From NCBI RefSeq assembly GCF_000299935.1, contig NZ_AMRL01000001.1:186001-250000 (forward strand): a stretch of DNA of 64,000 nucleotides. The letters run 5' to 3'. This DNA is from Oceanibaculum indicum P24. Lineage in GTDB: Bacteria > Pseudomonadota > Alphaproteobacteria > Oceanibaculales > Oceanibaculaceae. Made by a program: the position numbers and the translations under genes. The notes under the pieces were generated by a model. That model ran no database searches. It worked only from the letters and a program-made list of their open reading frames with translations, and had not been told where the DNA came from. How positions within the stretch are numbered: position 1 is the stretch's first letter; the number at the start of each line of letters is the position of its first letter. Positions 42,164 through 51,960 of this stretch are shown here, one piece after another.

Positions 42164-42799
42164 TCAGCCTTCCTTGCTGAGCAGGAAAAGCCCCTGCTCG
42201 CCGAACAGGTTGGCGCGCCAGCCGGTGCCGGAAATGCCGGGCAGCGGCCGACCGCCGATATCGAGCGCCAGCCCGCGTTCGATGCGGATGCCGAGGTCCC
42301 CGCACAGCTCCACGAAATCGCCGATGGTGCACAGATGGATGTTCGGCGTGTCGAACCAGGCATGCGACAGCGCACCGGTCACCGGCATGCGGCCATGCGT
42401 CAGCAGGTGGCGGCGCACCCGCCAGTGCCCGAAATTCGGGAAGGAGACGATGGCATGCTTGCCGATGCGCACCAGCTCCGACAGCACGTGCCGGGGATTG
42501 TAGGTCGCCTGCAGCGTCTGGCTGAGAATCGCATAATCGAAGATGCCGGCCGGATAATCGGCAAGGTCGGTATCGGCATTGCCCTGGATCACCGACAGGC
42601 CGCGCGTCACGCAGGCATTCACGCCGGCCTGGCTGATCTCGATGCCGCGGCCATCCACCTGCTTCTCGCGCCACAGGAAATCCAGCAGGTCGCCATCGCC
42701 GCAGCCGATATCCAGCACGCGGCTGCCCGGCACCACCATGTCGGCGATGAGTTGCAGATCGACGCGCAGGGGCGCGGTCCGGGCGGGCGCCTGCATCAT
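42164..42799 (-). CDS. metW: Methionine biosynthesis protein MetW
   Basis: 211-residue SAM-dependent methyltransferase-fold protein. The motif is [15 protein letters not shown] near residue 28, then [19 protein letters not shown] and [18 protein letters not shown]. MetW works with MetX in homoserine activation in many proteobacteria; its precise role is not fully settled. The ATG overlaps the metX stop (ATGA). Confidence 0.93.
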   Translation of the reverse strand: MMQAPARTAPLRVDLQLIADMVVPGSRVLDIGCGDGDLLDFLWREKQVDGRGIEISQAGVNACVTRGLSVIQGNADTDLADYPAGIFDYAILSQTLQATYNPRHVLSELVRIGKHAIVSFPNFGHWRVRRHLLTHGRMPVTGALSHAWFDTPNIHLCTIGDFVELCGDLGIRIERGLALDIGGRPLPGISGTGWRANLFGEQGLFLLSKEG

Positions 42800-44004
42800 G
42801 CCGGTTCCCCCGTGGCCAAGCCCCTGTGCTCGGCGCAGCCCTTCAGGAAGCCACCCAGCACGGCGAACATCTCGGGCTCGTCCAGCAGGAAGGCGTCATG
42901 CCCCTTGTCGCTTTCGATCTCGCAGAAGCTGACATTGGCGGCCACCGCGTTCAGCGCGTGCACCACGGCGCGGCTCTCCGCCGTCGGGAACAGCCAGTCG
43001 GAGGTGAAGGAGACAATGCAGAAGCGCGTCTTCGTGTTCTTGAAGGCGTTGCCCAGCACGCCGCCATGCTCATAGGCGAGATCGAAATAATCCATCGCCC
43101 GCGTCAGGTAGAGGTAGGAGTTGGCGTCGAACCGGTCCACGAAGCTGGAGCCCTGATAGCGCAGATAGCTCTCCACCTGGAAATCGGCATCGAAGCCGTA
43201 GGTGATCGCCTGCCGGTCCTGCAGGTTGCGGCCGAACTTGCGGTGCAGCGCCGGCTCCGACAGGTAGGTGATGTGCGCCGCCATGCGCGCCACCGCCAGC
43301 CCACGGACCGGCTTCACCTGATGGCTGGCATAGTCGCCGCCGCGCCAGTCCGGATCGGCGATGATCGCCTGCCGGCCGACCTCGTGGAAGGCGATATTCT
43401 GCGCCGAATGACGCGCAGCCCCGGCAATCGGGATGGCGCAGAACACGCGCTCCGAATAGCTCGACGCCCATTCCAGCACCTGCATCGCGCCCATCGAGCC
43501 GCCGATGACGCAGAACAGCGTATCGATGCCCAGATGGTCGATCAGCCGGGCCTGCGCGCGCACCATATCGCCCACGGTGATGACCGGCAGGGTCAGGCCA
43601 TAGGCCTTGCCGGTCGAAGGATCGATGGAGGCCGGGCCGGTCGAGCCCATGCATCCACCCAGCACGTTGGAGCAGATGATGAAGTGGCGCGCCGGGTCGA
43701 GCGGCTTGCCCGGCCCGATCATGCTGGTCCACCAGCCTTCCTTGCCAGTCACCGGGTGCGGTTCGGCACAGAACTGGTCCCCGGTCAGCGCATGGCAGAC
43801 CAGCACCGCGTTGGACCGGTCGGCGTTCAGCGTGCCATAGGTCTGGTAGGCGATGGTGACGGGGGCGAGATCGACGCCGCACTCCAACTTCAGCGGTGCG
43901 TCAGGACCGATGACGAAGCTGTGCCCCGGCAAGGCGCGGCCCTCGGCGCTGACCGGACCGGCCAGCGTATCAGGGGAAGTTTCGGCATTGGTGGCGTTGG
44001 CCAT
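42796..44004 (-). CDS. metX: Homoserine O-acyltransferase MetX
   Basis: 402-residue alpha/beta-hydrolase-fold enzyme that acylates homoserine at the start of methionine synthesis. The nucleophile is in [14 protein letters not shown], the acid in FTSDWLFP and the His in [12 protein letters not shown]. The characteristic [17 protein letters not shown] stretch is present. ATG at 44004; the frame is open far upstream into the divergent gene and that part is not coding. No SAM-II aptamer sits before it, unlike metNIQ. Coupled to metW. Confidence 0.94.
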   Translation of the reverse strand: MANATNAETSPDTLAGPVSAEGRALPGHSFVIGPDAPLKLECGVDLAPVTIAYQTYGTLNADRSNAVLVCHALTGDQFCAEPHPVTGKEGWWTSMIGPGKPLDPARHFIICSNVLGGCMGSTGPASIDPSTGKAYGLTLPVITVGDMVRAQARLIDHLGIDTLFCVIGGSMGAMQVLEWASSYSERVFCAIPIAGAARHSAQNIAFHEVGRQAIIADPDWRGGDYASHQVKPVRGLAVARMAAHITYLSEPALHRKFGRNLQDRQAITYGFDADFQVESYLRYQGSSFVDRFDANSYLYLTRAMDYFDLAYEHGGVLGNAFKNTKTRFCIVSFTSDWLFPTAESRAVVHALNAVAANVSFCEIESDKGHDAFLLDEPEMFAVLGGFLKGCAEHRGLATGEPA

Positions 44005-44166
44005 GATCCGCTGCACCCGCGAGCCTTGCGAAACAAAAATGCCGATTGCTACGGACCGCCGGCACTCTCTGTCAATGTTTTCTTTGATTTTGGGTAAGCT
44101 GCGGACTAAATCTAGCCGCTTGTCGCAAGCACCCCTATCACCCTGTGAGTCGCCTCGCGAGTTATA

Positions 44167-44994
44167 ATGACCGTCACCGCCCCGACCATCGACCAGAACG
44201 AACTGGAATCGCTGCGCCGCGAGATCGATGCGCTCGACCGCGAGATGCACACGCTGCTGATGCGCCGGTTCGAGGTGACGGGCCGTGTCGCGGCGCTGAA
44301 GCGCAGCCAGCAGAGCGCCAACAACTGGCGGCCCGGCCGGCAGGCGCAGCTGCTGCGCGCGCTGGTCAGCCGCCACAATGGCAGCTGCCCGGATGCGGCA
44401 CTGGTGCGTGTCTGGCAGGAGATCATGGGTGCTTCGCTGGCGCTGCAGGGCAGCTTCTCGGTCGGCATCTTCGCCGACAAGGCCGGCGAGCTGTGGAACC
44501 TGGCGCGCGACCATTTCGGCAGCTACATCGTCATGAGCGAGCAGGACAGCACGGAGGCGCTGGTCGGTGCCGTGGCTGCCGGCGATCTGTCGGTTGCCGT
44601 GGTCCCGGCACCGGGGAACGGTGAGGCGTCGCCCTGGTGGCTGGCCATTACCGAACAGCCGGGCCTCCGCGCGGTCGCCCGGCTGCCGCTGTTCGACACG
44701 CCGAACCGCCGCGATTCGCAGGGCGGCGATGCCTTCGCCCTGGCCCGCCTGGACGCGGAGGAGACCGGCGACGATTGCACGCTGCTGGCCGTGCTGGGCG
44801 ATGCGGATGAGGGCGCGCTCCTGGCGGCCCTTGGCGGCGAAGGCCGTGTGCTGGCCGCCGCCGATACGCAGGACGGGCGATGGCGACTGGTCGAGATCGA
44901 CCGGTTCCTCTCGCCTGACACCAGCCTTTCCCTGCCTGCCTCCCTCCATCGATATTGCCATCTCGGCTGCTATGCGGCGCCCTATCGGGGCTGA
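44167..44994 (+). CDS. Chorismate mutase
   Basis: 275-residue protein. The N-terminal AroQ-type domain (about residues 8-95) has [20 protein letters not shown] and [12 protein letters not shown], with the key Arg, Lys and Glu of the helical active site. The C-terminal ~175 residues resemble a degenerate prephenate dehydratase-like region without its clear catalytic motif. It converts chorismate to prephenate. Next genes on the strand, hisC and a prephenate dehydrogenase, make this an aromatic amino acid operon (76-base gap to hisC). Divergent from metX. Confidence 0.85.
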   Translation: MTVTAPTIDQNELESLRREIDALDREMHTLLMRRFEVTGRVAALKRSQQSANNWRPGRQAQLLRALVSRHNGSCPDAALVRVWQEIMGASLALQGSFSVGIFADKAGELWNLARDHFGSYIVMSEQDSTEALVGAVAAGDLSVAVVPAPGNGEASPWWLAITEQPGLRAVARLPLFDTPNRRDSQGGDAFALARLDAEETGDDCTLLAVLGDADEGALLAALGGEGRVLAAADTQDGRWRLVEIDRFLSPDTSLSLPASLHRYCHLGCYAAPYRG

Positions 44995-45070
44995 CACGCA
45001 CCTTCGCGCCTAGAGATTTTCTTTCCTTGCGTCCCGTTCGTTACCTCAACCAGCAACCATCAGGTGTCCC

Positions 45071-46156
45071 ATGTCGCTGCCTCAGCCGCGTCCCGGTGTC
45101 CTTACCCTGAAGCCCTACGTCGCCACGCACGGCAAGACGACGCAGCAGCGCGTCATCAAGCTGTCGGCGAACGAAGGCGCGCTCGGCCCCAGCCCGAAGG
45201 CGGTCGAGGCCTATAAGGCGATGGCGGGCAACCTGCACCGATATCCCGAGGGCGGTTCCGGCACCCTTGCCCATGCCATCGCGAAGAAGCACGGCCTCGA
45301 TGAGGCGCGCGTCATCTGCGGCAATGGCTCGGACGAGCTGATCGAGGTCATCGTGAAGGCCTTCGCCGGTGTCGGCGATGAGGTGATCTACACCCAGTAC
45401 GGCTTCCGCATGTTCCCGATCACCACCCAGTCGCTGGGGGCAACCCCGGTGATGGCGCCGGAGAAGGACTTCAAGGTCGATATCGACGCCATCCTGGAAA
45501 AGGTGACGGAGCGCACAAGGATCGTGTTCCTGGCGAACCCGAACAACCCGACCGGCAGCTATAACAGCATCGAGGAAATCCGCAGCCTGCACGCAAGGCT
45601 GCCGGAGAACATCGTGCTGGTGCTGGACGCGGCCTATGCCGAATTCGTCAGCAAGAACGATTATTCCGCCGGCATCGACATTGTGGAAGGCGCGCAGAAC
45701 GTCATCATGCTGCGCACCTTCTCCAAGCTATATGCGCTGGCCGGCCTACGGCTCGGCTGGTGCTACGGCTCGGCCTATCTGATCGACATCCTCAACCGGG
45801 TGCGCGGCCCCTTCAACGTGAACCTGGCGGCGCAGGCCGCCGGCATCGCGGCGCTGGAGGACACGGCCTTCCAGGAGAAGGCCCGCGCGCATAACGAGAA
45901 GATGGTGCCCTGGACCCTCGATGCCTTTGCCAGGCTGGGGCTGGAGTGCGTGCCGACGGTCGCCAACTTCTTTCTGGTCCGCTTCCCGTCCGACCCGGCG
46001 AAGAATGCCGACGCCGCGCTGGCCTTCATGAACAGCCGCGGCATCCTGGTGCGCGAAATGCGCAGCTATAACCTGCCCGACTATCTGCGCTTCTCGGTGG
46101 GTACCGAGGAGGAAATGAAGATCGTCGTGGATACGCTGGCAGAGTTTTTGACATGA
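45071..46156 (+). CDS. hisC: Histidinol-phosphate aminotransferase HisC-type
   Basis: 361-residue PLP-dependent class II aminotransferase. ICGNGSDELIEVIVKAF near residue 90, LANPNNPTGSYN near 155 and the PLP Lys in TFSKLYALAGLRLGWCYG near 220. In this setting, between chorismate mutase and prephenate dehydrogenase, HisC-type enzymes often serve as the aromatic aminotransferase as well as, or in place of, histidine synthesis. Overlaps the next gene by 4 bases. Confidence 0.92.
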   Translation: MSLPQPRPGVLTLKPYVATHGKTTQQRVIKLSANEGALGPSPKAVEAYKAMAGNLHRYPEGGSGTLAHAIAKKHGLDEARVICGNGSDELIEVIVKAFAGVGDEVIYTQYGFRMFPITTQSLGATPVMAPEKDFKVDIDAILEKVTERTRIVFLANPNNPTGSYNSIEEIRSLHARLPENIVLVLDAAYAEFVSKNDYSAGIDIVEGAQNVIMLRTFSKLYALAGLRLGWCYGSAYLIDILNRVRGPFNVNLAAQAAGIAALEDTAFQEKARAHNEKMVPWTLDAFARLGLECVPTVANFFLVRFPSDPAKNADAALAFMNSRGILVREMRSYNLPDYLRFSVGTEEEMKIVVDTLAEFLT

Positions 46157-47061
46157 GCACGCAAGAGATTACCCCCAATAATGACCCCGTCTTCGAGCGC
46201 GTCGCCCTGGTCGGCGCCGGGCTCATCGGGTCTTCCCTCGCCTGGGTCTCGCGCAAGAAGGGCCTCGCCCGGCATGTCGCCGTCACCTCGCGCAGCGATG
46301 CGACGCGCAAGCGGGTGGCGGAGCTGGGCTTCGCCGATTCCCTGCATGCCGAGGCGAAGGACGCGGTGACCGATGCCGACCTCGTCATCGTCTGCACCCC
46401 GGTCGGCGCCTGCGGCGCGGCGGCGGAGGCGATTGCCCCCTATCTGAAGCCCGGCGCCATCGTCAGCGATGTCGGCTCGGTGAAGATGGCCGTGGTGCGC
46501 GACATGGGCCCGCATATCCCCGAGGGCGTGCATTTCGTGCCCGGCCATCCGATTGCCGGTACCGAGCATTCCGGCCCGGATGCCGGCTTCGCGGAACTGT
46601 TCGAGGGGCGCTGGTGCATCCTCACCCCGCTGCCCGGCGGCGATCCGGCGGCGACGGCGAAGCTGCGGCTGTTCTGGGAGCGGGCCGGCAGCATGATCGA
46701 GGAGATGGATGCCGAGCATCACGACAAGGTGCTGGCCATCACCTCGCACCTGCCGCACCTGATCGCCTACACCATCGTCTCCACGGCGGTCGATCTGGAG
46801 GAAAGCACGAAGAACGAGGTGATCAAGTTCTCCGCCTCGGGCTTCCGCGACTTCACCCGCATCGCCGCCTCCGACCCGGTGATGTGGCGCGACATCTTCC
46901 TGAACAACCGGGAAGCCGTGCTGGAGATGCTGCAACGCTTCTCCGAGGATCTCAGCTATCTGCAGCGCGCGATCCGCTGGGGCGAGGGCGACAAGCTGCA
47001 GGAGCTGTTCACCCGCACCCGCACGATCCGCCGCGGCATCATCGAAGCCAAGCAGGCATAG
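46153..47061 (+). CDS. Prephenate/arogenate dehydrogenase
   Basis: 302-residue NAD(P)-dependent oxidoreductase (TyrA/TyrC type). Rossmann motif ALVGAGLIGSSLAWVSRKKG near residue 15, then SDVGSVKMAVV near 108 and the catalytic His region PGHPIAGTEHSGPDAG near 130. It makes 4-hydroxyphenylpyruvate or tyrosine. Start overlaps the hisC stop (ATGA). Confidence 0.93.
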   Translation: MSTQEITPNNDPVFERVALVGAGLIGSSLAWVSRKKGLARHVAVTSRSDATRKRVAELGFADSLHAEAKDAVTDADLVIVCTPVGACGAAAEAIAPYLKPGAIVSDVGSVKMAVVRDMGPHIPEGVHFVPGHPIAGTEHSGPDAGFAELFEGRWCILTPLPGGDPAATAKLRLFWERAGSMIEEMDAEHHDKVLAITSHLPHLIAYTIVSTAVDLEESTKNEVIKFSASGFRDFTRIAASDPVMWRDIFLNNREAVLEMLQRFSEDLSYLQRAIRWGEGDKLQELFTRTRTIRRGIIEAKQA

Positions 47062-47076
47062 TAAGGGCAGGCGTAA

Positions 47077-47115
47077 GAGAAAACCCTTCTCCCGGCATTG
47101 GAGAGGGGTTTTCTC
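47077..47115. terminator. Long hairpin between convergent genes
   Basis: A perfect 10-bp outer stem GAGAAAACCC/GGGTTTTCTC (47077-47086 with 47106-47115) encloses a second pairing block CCTTCTCC/GGAGAGGG. T-rich on both strands next to the stem, so it may end transcription from both sides, the dehydrogenase (+) and fumarase (-). Confidence 0.75.
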
Positions 47116-47128
47116 GTAGTTCTCGCCC

Positions 47129-47239
47129 GTCACCCCCGCACTTGTTGCGGGGGGCCAGGCTTCCGCTCGCTGGATCGTCGGTCGAGTAAGCTGAACCCTG
47201 GATTCCCCGGACGCCCATGGGGACAAGCCCGGGAATGAC
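47129..47239. repeat. Dispersed GTCA...TGAC hairpin repeat, copy 5
   Basis: The left arm is ACCCCCGCA-CTTGT-TGCGGGGGG (47131-47153). The right arm is CCTGGATTCCCCGGACGCCC then ATGGGGACAAGCCCGGGAATGAC, carrying extra bases inside. Between the convergent dehydrogenase and fumarase genes, just after the hairpin at 47077. Confidence 0.8.
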
Positions 47240-47273
47240 GGCTGGTGAAATGGCGCGGCCTGCGCCTATCCCC

Positions 47274-48893
47274 CTACTCCGGCAGCAGGTCGGCGAAGAA
47301 GTCGTTGCCCTTGTCGTCCATGATGACGAAGGCCGGGAAATCGACCACCTCGATGCGCCAGACCGCCTCCATGCCCAGTTCCGGATATTCCAGCACCTCG
47401 ACCTTGGTGATGCAGTCCTGCGCCAGCCGCGCAGCCGAACCGCCGATGGAGCCCAGATAGAAGCCGCCATAGGTCTTGCAGGCATTCTTCACCTGCGCCG
47501 AGCGGTTGCCCTTGGCCAGCGAGATGAAGCTGCCGCCATTCTTCATCATCACCTCGGCATAGGAGTCCATGCGCCCCGCCGTGGTCGGGCCGAAGGAGCC
47601 GGAGGCATAGCCTTCGGGCGTCTTGGACGGGCCGGCATAATAGACGATGTGCTGCTTGAAGTAATCCGGCAGCCCCTCGCCGCTGTCGATCCGCTCCTTC
47701 AGCTTGGCGTGGGCGATGTCGCGCGCCACGATCATCGGCCCAGAGAGCGACAGGCGGGTCTTGATGGGATACTGCGACAGCTGCTTGCGGATCTCGTCCA
47801 TCGGCCGGTTCAGATCGACCTTCACCACATCGCCGCCGAGCTTGTCGTCGGTCACTTCCGGCAGGTACTTCTCCGGATGGCGCTCCAGCGCCTCCAGGAA
47901 CACGCCTTCCTTGGTGATCTTGCCGACGGCCTGGCGGTCGGCCGAGCAGGAAACGCCAAGCCCGATCGGCACCGAGGCGCCGTGGCGCGGCAGGCGGATG
48001 ACGCGCACATCATGGCAGAAATACTTGCCGCCGAACTGCGCGCCGATGCCCATCTGCCGGGTCATCTCCAGAATCTTCTGCTCCGCCTCCACATCGCGGA
48101 AGGCGTGGCCGGTCTCGCTGCCCTGGGTCGGCAGCCCGTCGAGATAACGCGCCGAGGCCAGCTTCACCGTCTTCAGGTTGATCTCCGCCGAGGTGCCGCC
48201 GATCACGATGGCCAGGTGGTAGGGCGGACAGGCCGCCGTGCCCAACGTCTTGATCTTCTCCTCCAGGAAGCCATAGAGCTTCTCCGGGTTCAGCACCGCC
48301 GGGGTCTGCTGGAACAGGAAGGCCTTGTTGGCCGACCCGCCGCCCTTGGCCATGAACAGGAACTTGTAAGCGTTGCCCTCGGTCGCATAGATCTCGATCT
48401 GCGCCGGCAGGTTGGAGCCGGTATTCTTCTCCTTGAACATGCTCAAGGGCGCCAACTGGCTGTAGCGCAGATTGGTCTCGGTATAGGTCTTGAACACGCC
48501 GCGCGCGATGGCTTGCTCGTCACCGCCGCCGGTCCAGATATTCTGGCCCTTCTTGCCCATCACGATGGCGGTGCCGGTGTCCTGGCACATCGGCAGCACG
48601 CCGCCGGCCGAGATGTTCGCTGTCTTCAGCAGGTCGAAGGCGACATATTTGTCGTTGGGCGAGGCCTCCGGATCGTCGAGGATCGCCTTCAGCTGCGCCA
48701 GATGGCCGGGGCGCAGCAGGTGGGAGATATCGCGGAAGGCCTGGTCAGTCAGCAGGGTGATCGCTTCCGGCGCGACCTTCACGATGTCGGCGCCGTCGAG
48801 CTTCACGGTGGAGACGAAATCGCTGGTGAGCTTGCGATAGGGGGTCTTGTCCTCCCCCAGCGGAAACATGTCCTGATAGACGAAATCGACCAT
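47274..48893 (-). CDS. fumA: Class I fumarate hydratase
   Basis: 539-residue iron-sulfur fumarase that interconverts fumarate and malate. The three cluster cysteines lie in [10 protein letters not shown] near residue 105, a conserved [13 protein letters not shown] near 220 and [13 protein letters not shown] near 320. The C-terminal beta domain has [18 protein letters not shown] and [19 protein letters not shown] at 48893. The frame is open well upstream but only as antisense to the metal transporter. Length is normal for one-subunit class I fumarase. Confidence 0.95.
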   Translation of the reverse strand: MVDFVYQDMFPLGEDKTPYRKLTSDFVSTVKLDGADIVKVAPEAITLLTDQAFRDISHLLRPGHLAQLKAILDDPEASPNDKYVAFDLLKTANISAGGVLPMCQDTGTAIVMGKKGQNIWTGGGDEQAIARGVFKTYTETNLRYSQLAPLSMFKEKNTGSNLPAQIEIYATEGNAYKFLFMAKGGGSANKAFLFQQTPAVLNPEKLYGFLEEKIKTLGTAACPPYHLAIVIGGTSAEINLKTVKLASARYLDGLPTQGSETGHAFRDVEAEQKILEMTRQMGIGAQFGGKYFCHDVRVIRLPRHGASVPIGLGVSCSADRQAVGKITKEGVFLEALERHPEKYLPEVTDDKLGGDVVKVDLNRPMDEIRKQLSQYPIKTRLSLSGPMIVARDIAHAKLKERIDSGEGLPDYFKQHIVYYAGPSKTPEGYASGSFGPTTAGRMDSYAEVMMKNGGSFISLAKGNRSAQVKNACKTYGGFYLGSIGGSAARLAQDCITKVEVLEYPELGMEAVWRIEVVDFPAFVIMDDKGNDFFADLLPE

Positions 48894-49024
48894 GGGGCGC
48901 TGCCTCGATCTGCGGTTGCTGGGCCGCACAGCCACGCGGGCCGCCAGCCGGGCTTGTTCTGGATTCCGCCGAGACTGGTAGCAGGCGGCAGGCGCAAAAT
49001 CCAGTACCCCCGACGACTTGGCAC

Positions 49025-49675
49025 CTACCCGGCCTGCACCGCCGCGCTGCGCAGCTCGCCCCGCGCCTGCCGGATGATGCGGAAGGCGGAGTTCAGGAAC
49101 AGCGCCGCCATCAGCGAGGCCACGATCAGGTCCGGCAGCGCGCTGCCGGTGCCGAACACGCCGACCGCCGCCAGCACCACCAGCACATTGCCGATGGCGT
49201 CGTTGCGCGTGCATTGCCAGACCGAGGCGACATTGGCGTCGCCATCGCGCCAGCGGAACAGCAGTACCGCGCTGATGACATTGGCGGCCAGCGCCAGCAG
49301 GCCGATGGCGCCCATGGTGATCGGCTCCGGCGGCGCCCCACTGTACAGCCGCCACAGCGCCATCCCCAGCACCGCCGTGCCGATGACGCCGAGGCTGCCG
49401 CCTTTCAGCAGGGCAACGCGGGCGCGTGTCTCCGCCGCCCGGCCGATCGCCCAGAAGGACAGGCCATAGGTCGCGGCATCCATCGCGAAATCCACCGAGT
49501 CGGCGTAAAGCGCCAACGACCCGGCGATAGCACCAGCCGCTACCTCCACCACGAACATCGCAGCGTTGATCGCCAGCACGATCAGCAGTACCCGGCGATA
49601 GGCCGGCGAGGCGCCATCAAAAGCCGAACCGTGATCGTGCCCATGATCATGTGAAGGGCCGCAGCAGCCACTCAT
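49025..49675 (-). CDS. Cation diffusion facilitator-type metal transporter, short form
   Basis: 216-residue membrane protein. The N terminus is His-rich (HDHGHDHG). Helix 2 has [18 protein letters not shown], and helix 5 has [12 protein letters not shown]; these acidic and polar residues form the CDF metal site. It lacks the C-terminal cytoplasmic domain of full-length CDF proteins (about 300 residues), as in a common alphaproteobacterial subgroup. It faces a MerR regulator, which probably switches it on in the presence of zinc or a similar metal. Confidence 0.87.
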   Translation of the reverse strand: MSGCCGPSHDHGHDHGSAFDGASPAYRRVLLIVLAINAAMFVVEVAAGAIAGSLALYADSVDFAMDAATYGLSFWAIGRAAETRARVALLKGGSLGVIGTAVLGMALWRLYSGAPPEPITMGAIGLLALAANVISAVLLFRWRDGDANVASVWQCTRNDAIGNVLVVLAAVGVFGTGSALPDLIVASLMAALFLNSAFRIIRQARGELRSAAVQAG

Positions 49676-49716
49676 CTTTCCATCCTCTTGCAGACAGGCA
49701 ATCGCCTTCGCACATA

Positions 49717-49747
49717 AAGATGAGAGCTACAGTCGTTTGAGCTTCAA
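49717..49747 (-). promoter_or_regulatory. MerR-type promoter of the CDF gene
   Basis: On the minus strand TTGAAG (49747-49742), 19-base spacer, CATCTT (49722-49717). The long spacer contains the dyad AGCT-N11-AGCT, as expected for a promoter twisted open by a MerR activator. Motif match only. Confidence 0.5.
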
Positions 49748-49758
49748 GAGGAAAAATC

Positions 49759-50202
49759 ATGGCGAGCTACGGCATCCGCGATATGGCCCGCGAGGCCGGC
49801 TGCAACGAGCAGACGGTGCGCTGGTACGAGGAACAGGGGTTGCTGCCGCCCGTGCCCCGCACAGCAGGCGGCCAGCGCCGCTATGACGAGCGCCACCGCC
49901 GGCATCTCAACTTCCTGCGCCATGCGCGGGAGTTGGGCTTCTCGCTGGACTCGATCCGCGAGTTGCTGACGCTCTATCGCACGCCGGAGGAATCCTGCGC
50001 CGCCGCCGACCGGATCGCCGACCGGCATCTTGCCGATGTGCGGCACAAGATCGCCCGGCTGCAGGCGCTGGAGGCGGAGCTGGTGCGCATGGTGGCGGCC
50101 TGCGATGGCGGCAGCGTCGCAGACTGCCGGGTCATCGAAACACTGGCCGACCACAGCCACAGCCATTGCCTGGCGCCGAATCACCAGGCTGCGACTGTAT
50201 AG
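49759..50202 (+). CDS. MerR family regulator (ZntR/CadR/PbrR-like)
   Basis: 147-residue regulator. The winged helix-turn-helix starts YGIRDMAREAGCNEQTVRWY and continues EEQGLLPPVPRTAGGQRRYDE. The dimerisation helix and C-terminal metal-binding region follow. Cys and His residues near the end (CDGGSVADC, HSHSHC) suit a Zn/Cd/Pb sensor. AAGAGG precedes the ATG. Divergent from the CDF transporter gene. Confidence 0.88.
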   Translation: MASYGIRDMAREAGCNEQTVRWYEEQGLLPPVPRTAGGQRRYDERHRRHLNFLRHARELGFSLDSIRELLTLYRTPEESCAAADRIADRHLADVRHKIARLQALEAELVRMVAACDGGSVADCRVIETLADHSHSHCLAPNHQAATV

Positions 50203-50203
50203 C

Positions 50204-50521
50204 TTAGTAGAAAAGGGGCTTGCGGCGCTCCGGGCCGGGCCGGCACAGCAGCGCCAGCAGCACGCCGGGAACGGCGAGCACCACAAAGGCCGGCAGCAGC
50301 AGCACCGAGACGATGCCGGGGTCCCAGATCGATGGCGCCAGATAGCGCTGCACAACGGCCTGCATCAGGTTGAGGCTGCCAGGGTCGAGCTGGAACCAGA
50401 GCTGGCCCATCGGCCGGGGGGCGAACTGGCCGGAATCGAGGGCCGCCAGCGCATCGGCACCGAGCACGGCGACCGCGGCCAATATCAGCACCCACCCCAG
50501 GACTCGACCGAAGATACGCAT
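50204..50521 (-). CDS. Small conserved membrane protein, function unknown
   Basis: 105-residue protein with an N-terminal hydrophobic helix (RVLGWVLILAAVAVLGADALAAL, residues 5-27) and a second near 72-93 (VSVLLLPAFVVLAVPGVLLALL), joined by a soluble loop with FAPRPMGQLWFQLDPGSLNL. The loop is of a type seen in other alphaproteobacteria. The stop lies 2 bases past the MerR stop, convergent. No function can be assigned. Confidence 0.7.
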   Translation of the reverse strand: MRIFGRVLGWVLILAAVAVLGADALAALDSGQFAPRPMGQLWFQLDPGSLNLMQAVVQRYLAPSIWDPGIVSVLLLPAFVVLAVPGVLLALLCRPGPERRKPLFY

Positions 50522-50715
50522 GATTTCCCAATCGCGTAGGACCGGGGTAGTGTGCCGTTAACCCCCTGCTTCGGCAATGATTCATTACCGCACGGCCGTT
50601 CCCTTGACGGTTTCGTGACGGCCTGTGACCCGCACCGCCCAACTTCCATTGCATGCTGATATCCTGCCCGTACCGCATGCCCGCGCTGCCGGAAACGGAA
50701 GATTGTTTACGGCGT

Positions 50716-50744
50716 GCATCGGGCATTGCATCGGGCATTGCATC
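50716..50744. repeat. Short tandem repeat, 12-bp unit
   Basis: GCATCGGGCATT repeated twice in full (50716-50739), then GCATC. Non-coding, upstream of the tRNA. It may be a slippage site. Confidence 0.7.
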
Positions 50745-50811
50745 CGGGGGCGCTCTCGGCTAGGTTGCGGCGCTTCCAAACGGGGCCGCTCTGGCAGGCA
50801 CCCGTCAGGCC

Positions 50812-50902
50812 GGAGGGATGGCCGAGTGGTTGAAGGCGCACGCCTGGAAAGTGTGTAAGGGTTAATAGCTCTTCGCGGGTTCGAATCCCGCTCCCTCCGC
50901 CA
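50812..50902 (+). tRNA. tRNA-Ser (anticodon GGA)
   Basis: A full type II tRNA. The acceptor stem GGAGGGA (50812-50818) pairs with TCCCTCC (50892-50898) and CCA is encoded. The anticodon loop CTGGAAA gives GGA, reading TCC/TCT serine codons. The long variable arm (GTTAATAGCTCTTC region) is usual for serine. The T arm reads GCGGGTTCGAATCCCGC. Confidence 0.95.
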
Positions 50903-50965
50903 GTTTCTTGCTTGAAAAATCAGCAGCTTCTGATGCCGTTAGCGGCGGGGCTATCCACGTGCGGA

Positions 50966-51862
50966 TCAGCTTCCCCCGTCCTGCTTCGGACCGAGCACTT
51001 CCGTGAGCAGCGGGTTGGGATAGCGGCGCTGTAGGGTGACGGCGAAAAAGGGTTCGCTGATGCCGTCCAGGCGGGCGGCCTCGACCAGGGTGCCCGCCGC
51101 CAGCTCGTCCCTAACGACAATGGGCGGGATGATGGCGAGGCCGGCATCGGCGCGCGCCAGCAGGCGGATCATCGCCATGTCATCCACCTCCGCGGCAAAG
51201 ACCGGCGTCACACCCAGCCGTGACGCCAGCGCGTCAAAGGCGGCGCGCAGCCCCGTTTCCGGCGTCGGCACGATCAGCGGCTCCGACGCCAGCAAATCCT
51301 TCAAGGGGCGCGTGCACCTTTCGGCAGCAAGCCGCGCCGGGGTGCCGATCAGCCCGACGGGCTGCTCATCCAGCCGGTGCACCAGCCACGGGCTGGCAGC
51401 ATCCCGCGCCGGGGCGAGGTTCGTCAGCACAACATCGAGCGACAGCCCCTCCAGCCCGCGCAGCAGCTGATCCTGCGCGCCCGAGCGCAGGATCACCTCG
51501 ACATCAGCCCGCCCGATGAGGGGCTGCAGGAAGCGCAGCTGAAAATTGCGCGACAGGGTGGCAAGCGCCCCGATGCGCAGGGCGCGCCTCGCCCGCCCGG
51601 TCTCCCGCAGGGTCGCGGTCAGGTCGTCGGCCGTGCGGAAGATCGCCTCGGCATGATCGAGCGCGATGCGCCCGGCCTCCGTCAGCACAAGGCTACGGCC
51701 CCGGCGTTCGAAGAGATCCTGGCCCAGCGACGCCTCCAGCGCGCGCAGCTGTGTGGACAGCGCGGATTGCGACAGGTTCAGCGTCCGTGCAGCCCCGGTG
51801 AGGGTGCCATCGCTCGCAACCGCCCGGAACAGGCGGAGATGATGCAGGTTCAGATGCGCCAT
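50966..51862 (-). CDS. LysR family regulator beside DAB genes
   Basis: 298-residue LysR regulator. The DNA-binding region covers residues 1-62 (TLTGAARTLNLSQSALSTQL, RALEASLGQDLFERRG), close to the NhaR/CysB-like group. The substrate domain contains LDVVLTNLAPARD. It is divergent from dabB, with 98 AT-rich bases between the starts that should hold the LysR binding sites; it probably controls the DAB pump, perhaps by CO2/bicarbonate status. Confidence 0.9.
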   Translation of the reverse strand: MAHLNLHHLRLFRAVASDGTLTGAARTLNLSQSALSTQLRALEASLGQDLFERRGRSLVLTEAGRIALDHAEAIFRTADDLTATLRETGRARRALRIGALATLSRNFQLRFLQPLIGRADVEVILRSGAQDQLLRGLEGLSLDVVLTNLAPARDAASPWLVHRLDEQPVGLIGTPARLAAERCTRPLKDLLASEPLIVPTPETGLRAAFDALASRLGVTPVFAAEVDDMAMIRLLARADAGLAIIPPIVVRDELAAGTLVEAARLDGISEPFFAVTLQRRYPNPLLTEVLGPKQDGGS

Positions 51863-51960
51863 TGTTCGATATTATAGAACTAAATGGCACAATATATGTA
51901 ATTTTCTGAATTAACAGCAAGCTGTACATGGCTCCCCATTCACCCTTCACGGAGCCAGCG
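51863..51960. promoter_or_regulatory. Divergent LysR/dabB control region
   Basis: 98 bases, clearly richer in A and T than the flanks (ATATTATAGAACTAAATGGC and CACAATATATGTAATTTTC). No unique T-N11-A palindrome stands out. Regulatory role inferred from position. Confidence 0.45.

Noticed and set aside
44005-44166. SAM-II riboswitch ahead of metX
   Set aside because: Looked for GATTTGA, GCTTGC and GCTAAA blocks on the minus strand in order; they are not present.
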